From Gammaproteobacteria bacterium (GTDB lineage: Bacteria; Pseudomonadota; Gammaproteobacteria; UBA6429; Thiohalophilaceae), in the NCBI GenBank assembly GCA_011052165.1, contig DRJN01000311.1, positions 1-6,692 on the forward strand: a DNA stretch of 6,692 nucleotides. Reading direction: 5' to 3'. Within the stretch, counting starts at the first letter, position 1. The number at the start of each line of letters is the position of its first letter. The notes below the pieces were generated by a model. It made no database searches. It was given only the letters and a program-made list of their open reading frames with translations, and was not told the origin of the DNA. Positions 1 to 6,481 of this stretch are shown here, one piece after another. The position numbers and the translations under genes are program-made.

Positions 1-2049
1 GATCGCGGCGGCGACACGGGGCGCGGTAGCCAGCAATTCATCAAGCTGGTCACTGTATAGCTTGATCTCGATGGGTTGCGGGACAGCAGTCAGATCGCCG
101 ATGAGATCCTCCATCAACTGGGCCATTTCAATTTCCAGTCCGGGGACTTTATGCTTTATACGGTTACGAATTTTATCCATCACTTTATTGATAGGCGGTC
201 GGGGAAAGGACTTGAGGCGAACAAAGAAGTCGCCCTGGTTGGCCTCGGTGAGGCCTCCACCCAGTTGCGCGCCCGTGCGTCGGGAGTAGGTTGCTACCGC
301 CGGGTTGTTGCGCAGGATGGTTTCTACCTGACGCAGCAGGCGATCGGTCTCGGTCAGTGAGGTTCCTGCCGGTGAACGATAGTCCAGAATAAAGCCGCCT
401 TCATCCATGCGCGGCATGAACCCGGATCCGACCTGTTTATAGGCAAACAGACCGAGCAGAAGCAGGGGTGCGAGTCCCGCGAGCAGCCACCAGGGTGCCT
501 GCATAATGCGTCGCATCATGCGCTGATAACGGTTTTGCAGCCATTGAAATACGGTACCCGCATCTTCCTTTTCGGCATCGTTCTGATTCAATAGATGTTC
601 TGCCAGCAGGGGTACCGCCAGCCAGGCCAGCAGAAAGGAAATGAACAGGCTACTGGCCATGGTCAATGATAAGGCTTTGAAGAAAGCGCCCGTGACGCCG
701 CTGAGAAAGGCCAGGGGAACGAAGATAATAATAGTAGCGGCCGAGGAACCTGCCAGGGGCGGGGTGAACTCGATGGCGGCCTGACGTATGGTCAGGCTGA
801 TATTCTGATGGCGTTCGCGCAGGCGGCGGATAATGTGTTCCAGCATAACGATGGCATCATCCACAATCAGACCGACAGCCGCCGCCAACCCGCCCAGGGT
901 CATGATGTTAAAGCTCATATGCAGGACATAGAGCAGTAAGATGGTGCTGGATAACACAGAAGGTACGAACAGGATTACCGCCAGGGTGATTTTTAAATTG
1001 CGCAGGAAGATCAATAAAATGATCGCCGCCAGTACCACGCCGAAGGCAATGGCATCACGGACACTTTTCGCCGATTCGGTAATGAGCTGACTCTGGTCAT
1101 ACCAGTTGGCAATCTTCACACCAGCCGGTAACGTATAGTCTTTCAGTCGTTGCTGGATATCCTGTACGATCTGCACGGTATTGCCACCGGGCTGCTGGTA
1201 GATTTGCAGCAGCACCGCATCGTGGCCGTCAGCGGTAACACGCAGCCATTGGGGAACTGTGGCGGGATAAATACGCGCGATATCTTCCAGGCGCACCAGG
1301 CCGTCAGCACCGCTACGCAGCACGGTGTTTTCGATGGTTTTCAGTGAATGGATGCGGGTATCAGACAGTAGCAGATAGAGTTTGTAATGATCTTCAAGAC
1401 GTCCGACGGCTTGCAGCACGTTGCTGGCCGACAGGGATTTAGCAACGTCGCTAAAGGTCAGGCTATAGGCGGCAAGCTTGTCCGGATCGATCTCAACCCG
1501 GTATTCTGCCCGCTTGCCACCCATCACGATGACCTTGGCCACACCCTTGACCGAGGACAACAGGGGCAGCAATTGATATTGTGCCAGGTCGCGTAGTGGT
1601 ATCAGAGATTCTGTATCCGAAGTCAGGCTGTAGGCGGCGACCGGAAACACGGTGGGATCCATGCGGCGGATGTTGAAATGGGTACCCGGCGGCAGGCTGG
1701 GCAAAATCTGATTAATAGCGGATTCCACCTGTAACATGGCGGCGATCATGTCATCGCCCCACTTGAAGTTGATCGCCAACTCCGCGCTGCCGCGACTGGT
1801 TGTGGAACGCAGATTTACTACACCGGGCACGCTTCGTACTGCCTGTTCCACCGGGCGGGTTACCGCAATGACCATTTGATCCGCCGGGCGGTCACCGGTC
1901 TCCAGCAACACCACGATGCGCGGGAAGCTGACATAGGGGAACAGGGCGACCGGTAAGGTCAGTCCTGCCGCCATCCCTCCCAGTGCAAGGATGGCCGCCA
2001 GAAACAGGATGGAGCGACGGTGGGCGGCGGCCCAGTGCGTGACATCCAT
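1..2049 (-). CDS. RND efflux pump inner-membrane permease, HAE-like (3' end outside window)
   Basis: Proton-driven inner-membrane pump of a tripartite exporter. The frame is open without a stop from ATG at 2049 to base 1, giving 683 residues; family members are usually about 1,020-1,050, so roughly a third is missing beyond the window. Visible: TM1 about residues 13-31, followed by the LFPYVSFPRIVV stretch (36-47) typical of RND pumps; the first periplasmic domain to about 330, including the VEQAVRSVPGVVNL segment (67-80); a TM2-TM6 bundle about 333-483; TM7 about 521-538; then the start of the second periplasmic loop with SRRTGAQLGG (589-598). TM4 reads GLIVDDAIVMLEH (393-405), with tandem Asp397-Asp398 as in the HAE proton relay; the DFG...DGA signature of heavy-metal CzcA pumps is absent. 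The ATG shares one base with the upstream adaptor's TAA (TAATG), implying translational coupling. Substrate cannot be read from sequence. Family certain, subfamily likely. Confidence 0.95.
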   Translation of the reverse strand, partial: MDVTHWAAAHRRSILFLAAILALGGMAAGLTLPVALFPYVSFPRIVVLLETGDRPADQMVIAVTRPVEQAVRSVPGVVNLRSTTSRGSAELAINFKWGDDMIAAMLQVESAINQILPSLPPGTHFNIRRMDPTVFPVAAYSLTSDTESLIPLRDLAQYQLLPLLSSVKGVAKVIVMGGKRAEYRVEIDPDKLAAYSLTFSDVAKSLSASNVLQAVGRLEDHYKLYLLLSDTRIHSLKTIENTVLRSGADGLVRLEDIARIYPATVPQWLRVTADGHDAVLLQIYQQPGGNTVQIVQDIQQRLKDYTLPAGVKIANWYDQSQLITESAKSVRDAIAFGVVLAAIILLIFLRNLKITLAVILFVPSVLSSTILLLYVLHMSFNIMTLGGLAAAVGLIVDDAIVMLEHIIRRLRERHQNISLTIRQAAIEFTPPLAGSSAATIIIFVPLAFLSGVTGAFFKALSLTMASSLFISFLLAWLAVPLLAEHLLNQNDAEKEDAGTVFQWLQNRYQRMMRRIMQAPWWLLAGLAPLLLLGLFAYKQVGSGFMPRMDEGGFILDYRSPAGTSLTETDRLLRQVETILRNNPAVATYSRRTGAQLGGGLTEANQGDFFVRLKSFPRPPINKVMDKIRNRIKHKVPGLEIEMAQLMEDLIGDLTAVPQPIEIKLYSDQLDELLATAPRVAAAI

Positions 2050-3134
2050 TATGGACTCTGCCTGATCGCCATGCCGTCATGCAGTTCATAATTTCCCAGG
2101 GTAATGATGGTGTCACCTGCTTTTAGCGGACCCATGATCTCGATTTCAGACCCCTCTTCCAGGCCTGTTCTTACTTTTATTTTTTTGGCCTTGCCTTGTC
2201 TGATGGTGTATACAAAGGTGCCCCGGTTATTCTTCAGTACGGCGCTGCGGGGTACGACCAGGGCCGGATGGGGTGTCAGATGAATATGCCCCAGGATACG
2301 GCTGCCGAGCACCCAATGATCACTCTGTTGTTCCGGAATCGGTGACAGCACCTCTACCAGATGAGTGTGGGGGTTAATCATGGCGTGCAGTTCGCGGATC
2401 CGGCTTTCTACCTTTTCCCCAGGGACAAAGACAGAGGTGATAGTGACAGGCGTGCCTGGCTTTAATCGACCCAGATCTTCAGCTTCAACCCCAAGGCGAG
2501 CAATGAGCCGTTTTTCTGCTGCGATGAGCATGGCGGTAGTGTTGGCCTGCATCCGTTGCCCCTGGGCAACATCGAGTTGCGTGATGATGCCATCCATCGG
2601 TGCATACAGGGTTTCCTCGCTGTGATCCAGACCGCGTTCGTGTAGAGCATTAAGGGACGCCGTGGCATCACGCAATGCTTTATGCGCCGCGTCAATCTGT
2701 GCTTTAGTCGCAAGCTGTTCCTTCAGCAAGCGTTGTTTGCGTTCAATCTCCCGGCGTGCAAAATCCACTGCATTTTGCGCCTGTAGATACTGCATGCGAT
2801 CATCCGGGGCGGTAATCACTTGCAGCAATTTATCGCCTTTTTTTACACGCTGACCCAGGCGCACCCAGATGCGATTAATCAATCCTGCGTGGGCGAGTGA
2901 AAGGCTTAGGATTTGATCCGGATCAGGCGCCAGAACGCCATAAGCGACAAGCGTTTCGCCGATTTGTTTTTCTATGACGGTTGCCGTTTTTACTGCCACA
3001 CTCACGCTATTATCAGCATGCGAAGTGGGAGCAATGGCAATGCCCAGGGCTATCATCAAGACAAAAAACAGGGCTGATGTTTTATGGTGTTGTATAACTA
3101 TTATTTTGAATCTCCGTTGGGTTTCATTCCCCAC
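2049..3134 (-). CDS. RND efflux periplasmic adaptor (membrane fusion protein)
   Basis: Periplasmic adaptor bridging the RND pump and the outer-membrane channel; 361 residues, normal for the family. In order: N-terminal hydrophobic export signal (residues 21-36, likely cleaved after SHA at 40), membrane-proximal beta segment, first lipoyl half with VRLGQRVKKGDKLLQV (91-106), helical hairpin about 112-176 rich in Gln/Arg/Ala, second lipoyl half APMDGIITQLDVAQGQRM (178-195), beta-barrel about 208-285, and a C-terminal membrane-proximal domain with VVPRSAVL (293-300) and GLEEGSEIEIMGPLKAGD (324-341). No His- or Met-rich metal-binding stretch is seen. The only usable start is GTG at 3134: two codons upstream is an in-frame TAG, and the next in-frame ATG (codon 27) would cut through the signal peptide. 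The first codons overlap repeat-like sequence. The gene lies 97 nt after the outer-membrane factor and overlaps the pump start by one base, so all three are probably one operon. Confidence 0.94.
   Translation of the reverse strand: MGNETQRRFKIIVIQHHKTSALFFVLMIALGIAIAPTSHADNSVSVAVKTATVIEKQIGETLVAYGVLAPDPDQILSLSLAHAGLINRIWVRLGQRVKKGDKLLQVITAPDDRMQYLQAQNAVDFARREIERKQRLLKEQLATKAQIDAAHKALRDATASLNALHERGLDHSEETLYAPMDGIITQLDVAQGQRMQANTTAMLIAAEKRLIARLGVEAEDLGRLKPGTPVTITSVFVPGEKVESRIRELHAMINPHTHLVEVLSPIPEQQSDHWVLGSRILGHIHLTPHPALVVPRSAVLKNNRGTFVYTIRQGKAKKIKVRTGLEEGSEIEIMGPLKAGDTIITLGNYELHDGMAIRQSP
3115..3128. repeat. possible decayed piece of the hairpin-repeat family at the adaptor start
   Basis: CCGTTGGGTTTCATT-like sequence in the first codons of the adaptor gene. 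The 11 bases TGGGTTTCATT at 3118-3128 recur exactly at 3200-3210 in the right arm of the neighbouring hairpin. The match is short, so common origin is an inference. Confidence 0.4.
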
Positions 3135-3152
3135 CCCCTACAGCGAAAAACA

Positions 3153-3228
3153 GTAGGATGGGTAGAATGAAATGAAACCCATCAGCACGCTCGCTTGCAT
3201 GGGTTTCATTTCATTCTACCCATCCTAC
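3153..3228. repeat. perfect 30-bp inverted repeat (hairpin) between channel and adaptor genes
   Basis: Arms 3153-3182 and 3199-3228 are perfect reverse complements (30 of 30) around a 16-nt loop. The arm reads GTAGGATGGGTAGAATGAAA and onward, ending ACCCAT. From general knowledge, similar GTAGGATGGGT...AAACCCATC palindromes are dispersed in many proteobacterial genomes; I infer this is a copy of such a family. It fills most of the 97-nt gap between the channel stop (3232) and the adaptor GTG (3134). In the minus-strand mRNA it would fold into a very stable stem ending about 18 nt before the adaptor start. It could terminate, stabilise or allow processing of the message; no U-run follows it, so it is not a standard intrinsic terminator. 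Confidence 0.93.
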
Positions 3229-3231
3229 AAT

Positions 3232-4650
3232 TCAATACCCCGTCCGCTTGCGGTGGGGTACTTTATTAGCGAGCGTGCTTATAGCGTGGGTCCCGGCTTC
3301 CGGCAATGCCAGTAACGTTTGCAGGGCGATCCGGTTTTGCCATTGGGTTTGTTGAAGGCTGATTTGTTCAAGGCGTTTATTGACCCAGGTGGATTCCATG
3401 TTGAGAAAAGTGAGTACGTTAATATCACCATGACGATAAGCCCGGCGTGCACGTTTCACGAGGACTTTTAAACGGGGCAGGTAAAGCTGCAAATTGTTAC
3501 GCTGTTTTTCAATGATGGTTTGCAGTTTGAGCAGACGGCGGACATCGCTATGTGTCTGCGCGATCCGTGCCTGATATTCCTCGAACAATTGCTTGCGTGT
3601 TGCGCGTTCGATGGCAATGGCGCCACGATTACCACTGAATAAAGGCAGGTTGAGACGGATACTGAACCCACCGGTATAGACATTGCTGGTATCCCGCACC
3701 CGGTTGATGCCAATACTAAAGGACGGAAACTGGGCCAAAATGGCAGCCCTGACCCGTTCCTCCTGTGCCTGATAACCTGCTTTTAGCGCGAGTAAATCGG
3801 GCCGAATCGTCGGTAATTTTCTGAGTTGAGCCTGAACAGAGGCCTGATCGATCGACGTTTCGGCAGGAAGTTTTGTCAGTGAGATAACGGCATCCGGTTG
3901 CAGCCCCAGCAGGTGATTCAAATCGTAGTGAGTCTGGTTGTGTTGCTGTTCCAGTTGGCTGATCTGGGAGAAACTGTCTACCAGGGCCGTGAGATCGGTA
4001 CCATTGACATCAAGCGTGATATTGCCGTCTGCCAGACCCTGTTTCGAGTGTTGATAACGTTGCTGATATAAATCACGCATTCTGCGCAGCAAGGCCAGTC
4101 GCTGTTGTTCCAGTTGAAAACGAACCGCCAGAGAACGCGCCTGCTGGATGACTTGCCATTCCTGCCACAGCAATTGCAAGCGCACTTTTGCATGTCTGCC
4201 CTGTGCCGCACTGATGCGTGCCTGACGGGTGATCAGAGGAATGATGTCATAGCCTAATCCAAAGCCCAGACCGTTGGTGTAACCGGTGGTCGTCGGATGG
4301 TCGATATTGGTCGAGAGTTGTGGGTCGGGCAGCAGGCCGGCGGCAAAGGCCTGTGCACCGGCAACCTTCAGTTCTGCACGCCTGGCCCTGAGATCGGGAT
4401 TACCCAGAACGGCCACGATAGCCACTTCGGTCAAATCCAGGCCATCGGCCAGGTTGACCCGATAGGTATCGCTTTTCGTCTTGATCGATCGATTCACCTT
4501 TGCCACAAGCAGGGGCAGATCTTTTTCCAGCGGGGCCTGTTTCGGTAACGGCTGTGGTCGGTAGGTCGCGCATCCGCCCAGAAGTGAAAGCGTGATCAGG
4601 GCAAGAAGAGGCCGGCTCCATGAGATTCCCGGGATGATTGATATTGGCAT
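3232..4650 (-). CDS. TolC-family outer-membrane efflux lipoprotein (CzcC/NodT type)
   Basis: Outer-membrane channel of the tripartite exporter; 472 residues, typical for the family. The N-terminus carries a lipoprotein signal: hydrophobic LLALITLSLLGGC (15-27) with Cys27 as the predicted lipidated residue. Two outer-membrane-efflux repeats follow. Repeat 1 begins near VAIVAVLGNPDLRARRAELK (76-95) and contains AAGLLPDPQL (103-112). Repeat 2 begins near IRPDLLALKAGYQAQEERV (282-300), followed by FPSFSIGINRVRD (308-320) and LNLPLFSGNRGAIAIERATR (333-352). Long amphipathic Gln/Arg-rich helices (about 155-240 and 355-445) would form the alpha-barrel. First gene of the minus-strand set, in the czcCBA-like order channel-adaptor-pump. 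The ATG at 4650 has only a weak GAG upstream as ribosome binding site. I see no convincing sigma-70 promoter in the 167 bp up to repeat copy A. Confidence 0.95.
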   Translation of the reverse strand: MPISIIPGISWSRPLLALITLSLLGGCATYRPQPLPKQAPLEKDLPLLVAKVNRSIKTKSDTYRVNLADGLDLTEVAIVAVLGNPDLRARRAELKVAGAQAFAAGLLPDPQLSTNIDHPTTTGYTNGLGFGLGYDIIPLITRQARISAAQGRHAKVRLQLLWQEWQVIQQARSLAVRFQLEQQRLALLRRMRDLYQQRYQHSKQGLADGNITLDVNGTDLTALVDSFSQISQLEQQHNQTHYDLNHLLGLQPDAVISLTKLPAETSIDQASVQAQLRKLPTIRPDLLALKAGYQAQEERVRAAILAQFPSFSIGINRVRDTSNVYTGGFSIRLNLPLFSGNRGAIAIERATRKQLFEEYQARIAQTHSDVRRLLKLQTIIEKQRNNLQLYLPRLKVLVKRARRAYRHGDINVLTFLNMESTWVNKRLEQISLQQTQWQNRIALQTLLALPEAGTHAISTLANKVPHRKRTGY

Positions 4651-4818
4651 ATGAAGGTCTCAGTTGGTTTGATAGCACATTTTTTTCGCCCTTGTCTTTG
4701 CAGAACGTAACGCCAGCTTTGATATTGTTGACAGAGTACACCAGCGCACCTTGCCCAAGTCTTTCCTGAACATTGCCAAATGGTATGGCGTTGATTTGGA
4801 CTTTGTTCAGAACATCAA
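4651..4818. other. upstream region of the channel gene; no confident promoter
   Basis: The leader of the minus-strand operon should lie here. The minus strand stays open in one frame through the whole stretch and reads plausibly protein-like, for example VQINAIPFGNVQERLGQGAL (near 4740-4800). This may be the remnant of a gene cut off by copy A or chance. I do not recognise it. Confidence 0.3.
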
Positions 4819-4922
4819 TATTAATCGTTGCATCAGTATTTGCACCATAGCCCCCTCTCCCTCTGGGAGAGGGTGGGGGTGAGGGGATAAAATACATGCC
4901 AATACTTATGCAACGATTGATA
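4819..4922 (+). repeat. palindromic element copy A (MITE-like)
   Basis: A core of 100 bp (4821-4920) flanked on both sides by TA. Terminal inverted repeats extend about 28 nt (4817-4844 against 4897-4924) with 25 of 28 positions matching; the ends read TTAATCGTTGCA and TGCAACGATTGA. Inside is a second hairpin: CCCTCTCCC (4853-4861), a TCT loop and GGGAGAGGG (4865-4873), followed by GGGGTGAGGGGATAAAATAC. No coding capacity. TA flanks and inverted ends fit a non-autonomous element moved by an IS630/mariner-like transposase (inference). It lies upstream of the channel gene. Confidence 0.9.
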
Positions 4923-5018
4923 TTATTTCATCTGGTGCAGATTAATGATTAAGCGGAATAAGGCTAACCTTTCTGAACAGTAATAACAGGCTGTTGAGAG
5001 ACTGGGCTAAAATGCAGC
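4923..5018. other. spacer between palindromic copies A and B
   Basis: About 96 bp with no ORF. It presumably includes upstream sequence for the divergent genes. A TAAAAT at 5008-5013 looks like a -10 box but has no acceptable -35 at 16-18 bp, so no promoter is called. Confidence 0.4.
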
Positions 5019-5122
5019 TATTAATCGTTGCAACAGTATTGGCATCATAGCCCCCTCTCCCTCTGGGAGAGGGTGGGGGTGAGGGGATAAAATACATGCG
5101 AATACTGTTGCAACGATTGATA
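5019..5122 (+). repeat. palindromic element copy B (MITE-like)
   Basis: Same family and orientation as copy A and exactly 200 bp downstream of it: 100-bp core at 5021-5120 with TA on both sides. Inverted ends 5019-5044 and 5097-5122 match at 24 of 26 positions. The inner 54 nt (5046-5099) are identical to 4846-4899 of copy A. Its inner end is 50 bp before the second adaptor's ATG, so it probably contributes to or displaces that gene's leader. Confidence 0.92.
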
Positions 5123-5136
5123 CCTGGGGATACCTG
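5119..5136. repeat. GATACCTG direct repeat before the second adaptor
   Basis: GATACCTG occurs at 5119-5126 and again at 5129-5136, a 10-bp period equal to about one helical turn, within the short stretch between copy B and the adaptor start. It could be a small operator or chance; the first copy overlaps the end of copy B. Confidence 0.35.
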
Positions 5137-5172
5137 TCATTCTGCCGGCCTGATGTAATGGAACATAGCTTC

Positions 5173-6270
5173 ATGTTTAAAAAAAGAGTAAAGCCTCATT
5201 TGTTTTTGTTCCTGATGATGCTCTGTGCGATGCCGGCATGGGCCAACGCAGTCGTGACTGAAACTGCTATTGCCGGCACCTGGCGACCGCTTACGTCCGC
5301 GTTTGCTCATGTGAGCGCACACCAACAGGCCGTACTCAGCCTGCCTTTTTTCGTGCGCATTGTGGCCCTGAATGTCGAGCCGGGAACGCGGGTGGCGGCA
5401 GGGGACGAACTGCTACGCTTTGACGCTCCTCTGCTTCATCAACACCTGGCGTCCTGGAAACAGGCGCTGCTGGAGCTACGGCTGGCGAAAAAACGTCTGC
5501 ATGTGCTGCGCCAGAGTGAACAGCAACACGTGATTACCCGCCGGGAGCGGGTAGCCGGCGAACAGGTCGTTGCCCGGGCGGAGGGTAAATCCACTTTAGC
5601 CTGGGAGATCCTGGCTGCTGATCTGGATCTTCTGCATATTCATATCGACAAAAAGACCCTTGAAGATCGTATTCACAAAGACAATTTACAGACCGTCGCG
5701 CGAAGCCTGGGCCGACTGCTCGCGCCCTTTGCCGGGATTGTCAGCGCACGCCGGGCGGCTCTGGGTGAACAACTTCCGGCGGGCAGCCCGCTGCTGGAAC
5801 TGGACGTGCTGGATCCGGTGTATGTGGATGTAGGTGTGCCTGCACGGGAGCTTCCTTTATGGCGGGGGGGGAAGACCTGGTGGCTTGGGCATAAACACCG
5901 GGTCAGCTTACAGCTTTTGGCCGGTGTTCCGCTTTATGATGCCAGCAGCGGACTCTGGTTGCGCCGTTATGAAAGCAAAAATCCGGGCGCGCTGTTGCGT
6001 GACGGCGCGTGGATCGAGGTTCATCATCGGGGCGCTTCCCAGGCCGTTGTCTGGGTACCGGCGGCGGCGGTGGTGGCGCGCAATGGCAAAACCTGGTGCG
6101 TGATTCAGAAGCAGGATCAGTTTAAAGCTGTTGAGGTGCATGCAGGTGCGGCGTCTGATGGACGGATACCGATATTATCCGGCCTTAAAGCGGGGACTAA
6201 AGTGGTCACCCGGGGGGCTTACGAGTGGCTTTACCGCGATATCAAACAACTCATCAAGTTCGTAGATTAA
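5173..6270 (+). CDS. second RND-type periplasmic adaptor (membrane fusion protein), divergent, no adjacent pump
   Basis: Periplasmic adaptor-like protein of 365 residues from ATG 5173. This start is preferred over ATG 5158 because it gives a clean signal peptide (basic KKRVK, core LFLFLMMLCAM, probable cleavage after AWA) and has GGA about 10 nt upstream, whereas 5158 has no Shine-Dalgarno sequence. In order (numbered from 5173): first lipoyl half with VEPGTRVAAGDELLRFDAP (68-86), a long helical hairpin about 87-180 that is longer than in the neighbouring adaptor, second lipoyl half LLAPFAGIVSARRAALGEQL (182-201), a beta-barrel containing LDPVYVDVGVPARELPLWRG (213-232), and a C-terminal domain with VWVPAAAVV (293-301) and ILSGLKAGTKVVTRGAYEW (334-352). 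It is clearly diverged from the adaptor at 2049-3134, not a recent duplicate. No pump or channel gene follows on this strand; the stop is directly abutted by palindromic repeat copy C. It may be a second adaptor for the divergent operon or an orphan. Confidence 0.9.
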   Translation: MFKKRVKPHLFLFLMMLCAMPAWANAVVTETAIAGTWRPLTSAFAHVSAHQQAVLSLPFFVRIVALNVEPGTRVAAGDELLRFDAPLLHQHLASWKQALLELRLAKKRLHVLRQSEQQHVITRRERVAGEQVVARAEGKSTLAWEILAADLDLLHIHIDKKTLEDRIHKDNLQTVARSLGRLLAPFAGIVSARRAALGEQLPAGSPLLELDVLDPVYVDVGVPARELPLWRGGKTWWLGHKHRVSLQLLAGVPLYDASSGLWLRRYESKNPGALLRDGAWIEVHHRGASQAVVWVPAAAVVARNGKTWCVIQKQDQFKAVEVHAGAASDGRIPILSGLKAGTKVVTRGAYEWLYRDIKQLIKFVD

Positions 6271-6271
6271 A

Positions 6272-6379
6272 TATTAATCGTGGCATAAGTATTGGCATGT
6301 ATTTTATCCCCTCACCCCAACCCTCTCCCGGAGGGAGAGGGGGCTATGGTGCCAATACTTATGCCAGCCACGATTAATA
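6272..6379 (-). repeat. palindromic element copy C, core inverted relative to A and B
   Basis: A core of 104 bp (6274-6377) flanked by TA, beginning one base after the second adaptor's TAA stop. Ends read TTAATCGTGGC and GCCACGATTAA. One arm has an extra 4 bases, from a duplicated TGGC near 6363-6370, explaining the longer core. The reverse complement of its centre differs from copies A and B at only two positions over about 54 nt. The inner hairpin is CCCTCTCCC (6321-6329) and GGGAGAGGG (6333-6341). It may also serve as a 3' stem-loop for the adaptor transcript. Confidence 0.9.
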
Positions 6380-6385
6380 TCTACG

Positions 6386-6481
6386 TTTCAGTCTATTTGC
6401 CCTTCGACAAGCTCAGGGCGAACGGTTTCTTTTGCATTTCAGTCTGTTTTCCCTTCGATAAGCTCAGGACGAGCGGTTTCT
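6386..6481. repeat. two-unit direct repeat (TTCGACAAGCTCAGG type)
   Basis: Units 6386-6430 and 6437-6481 (45 nt each, 51-nt period) match at 40 of 45 positions. Each contains CCCTTCGAYAAGCTCAGGRC followed by GARCGG. From general knowledge, this motif is a widespread dispersed intergenic repeat in bacteria, and its translation (FDKLR...G) is a well-known spurious peptide. No gene is implied. Confidence 0.85.

Noticed and set aside
76..360. Plus-strand ORFs opposite the pump gene
   Set aside because: Antisense shadows of a continuous, family-matching pump frame; no ribosome site or recognisable protein.
1892..2116. Minus-strand 74-codon ORF across the adaptor-pump junction
   Set aside because: Out-of-frame shadow of two well-supported genes.
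3153..3228. Intrinsic terminator between channel and adaptor genes
   Set aside because: Strong stem but no run of U after it on the minus strand, and the stem is AT/GC mixed like a dispersed repeat; kept as a repeat with possible regulatory effect.
4728..4733. TTGACA as a plus-strand -35 box
   Set aside because: No acceptable -10 hexamer 16-18 bp downstream and no plus-strand gene for over 400 bp.
4400..4897. Minus-strand ORF of 165 codons starting in palindromic copy A and running into the channel gene
   Set aside because: Its start and first 25 residues are translated repeat, and its last 250 bp lie out of frame over the well-supported channel gene; not a real gene as a whole.
5158..5172. 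ATG at 5158 as the second adaptor's start
   Set aside because: No Shine-Dalgarno sequence before it, and it adds five residues ahead of a signal peptide that is complete from ATG 5173.
4819..6379. CRISPR array from recurring palindromic repeats
   Set aside because: Only three copies, irregular spacing, mixed orientation and a gene between them; units of about 100 bp with TA flanks fit a MITE-like element instead.
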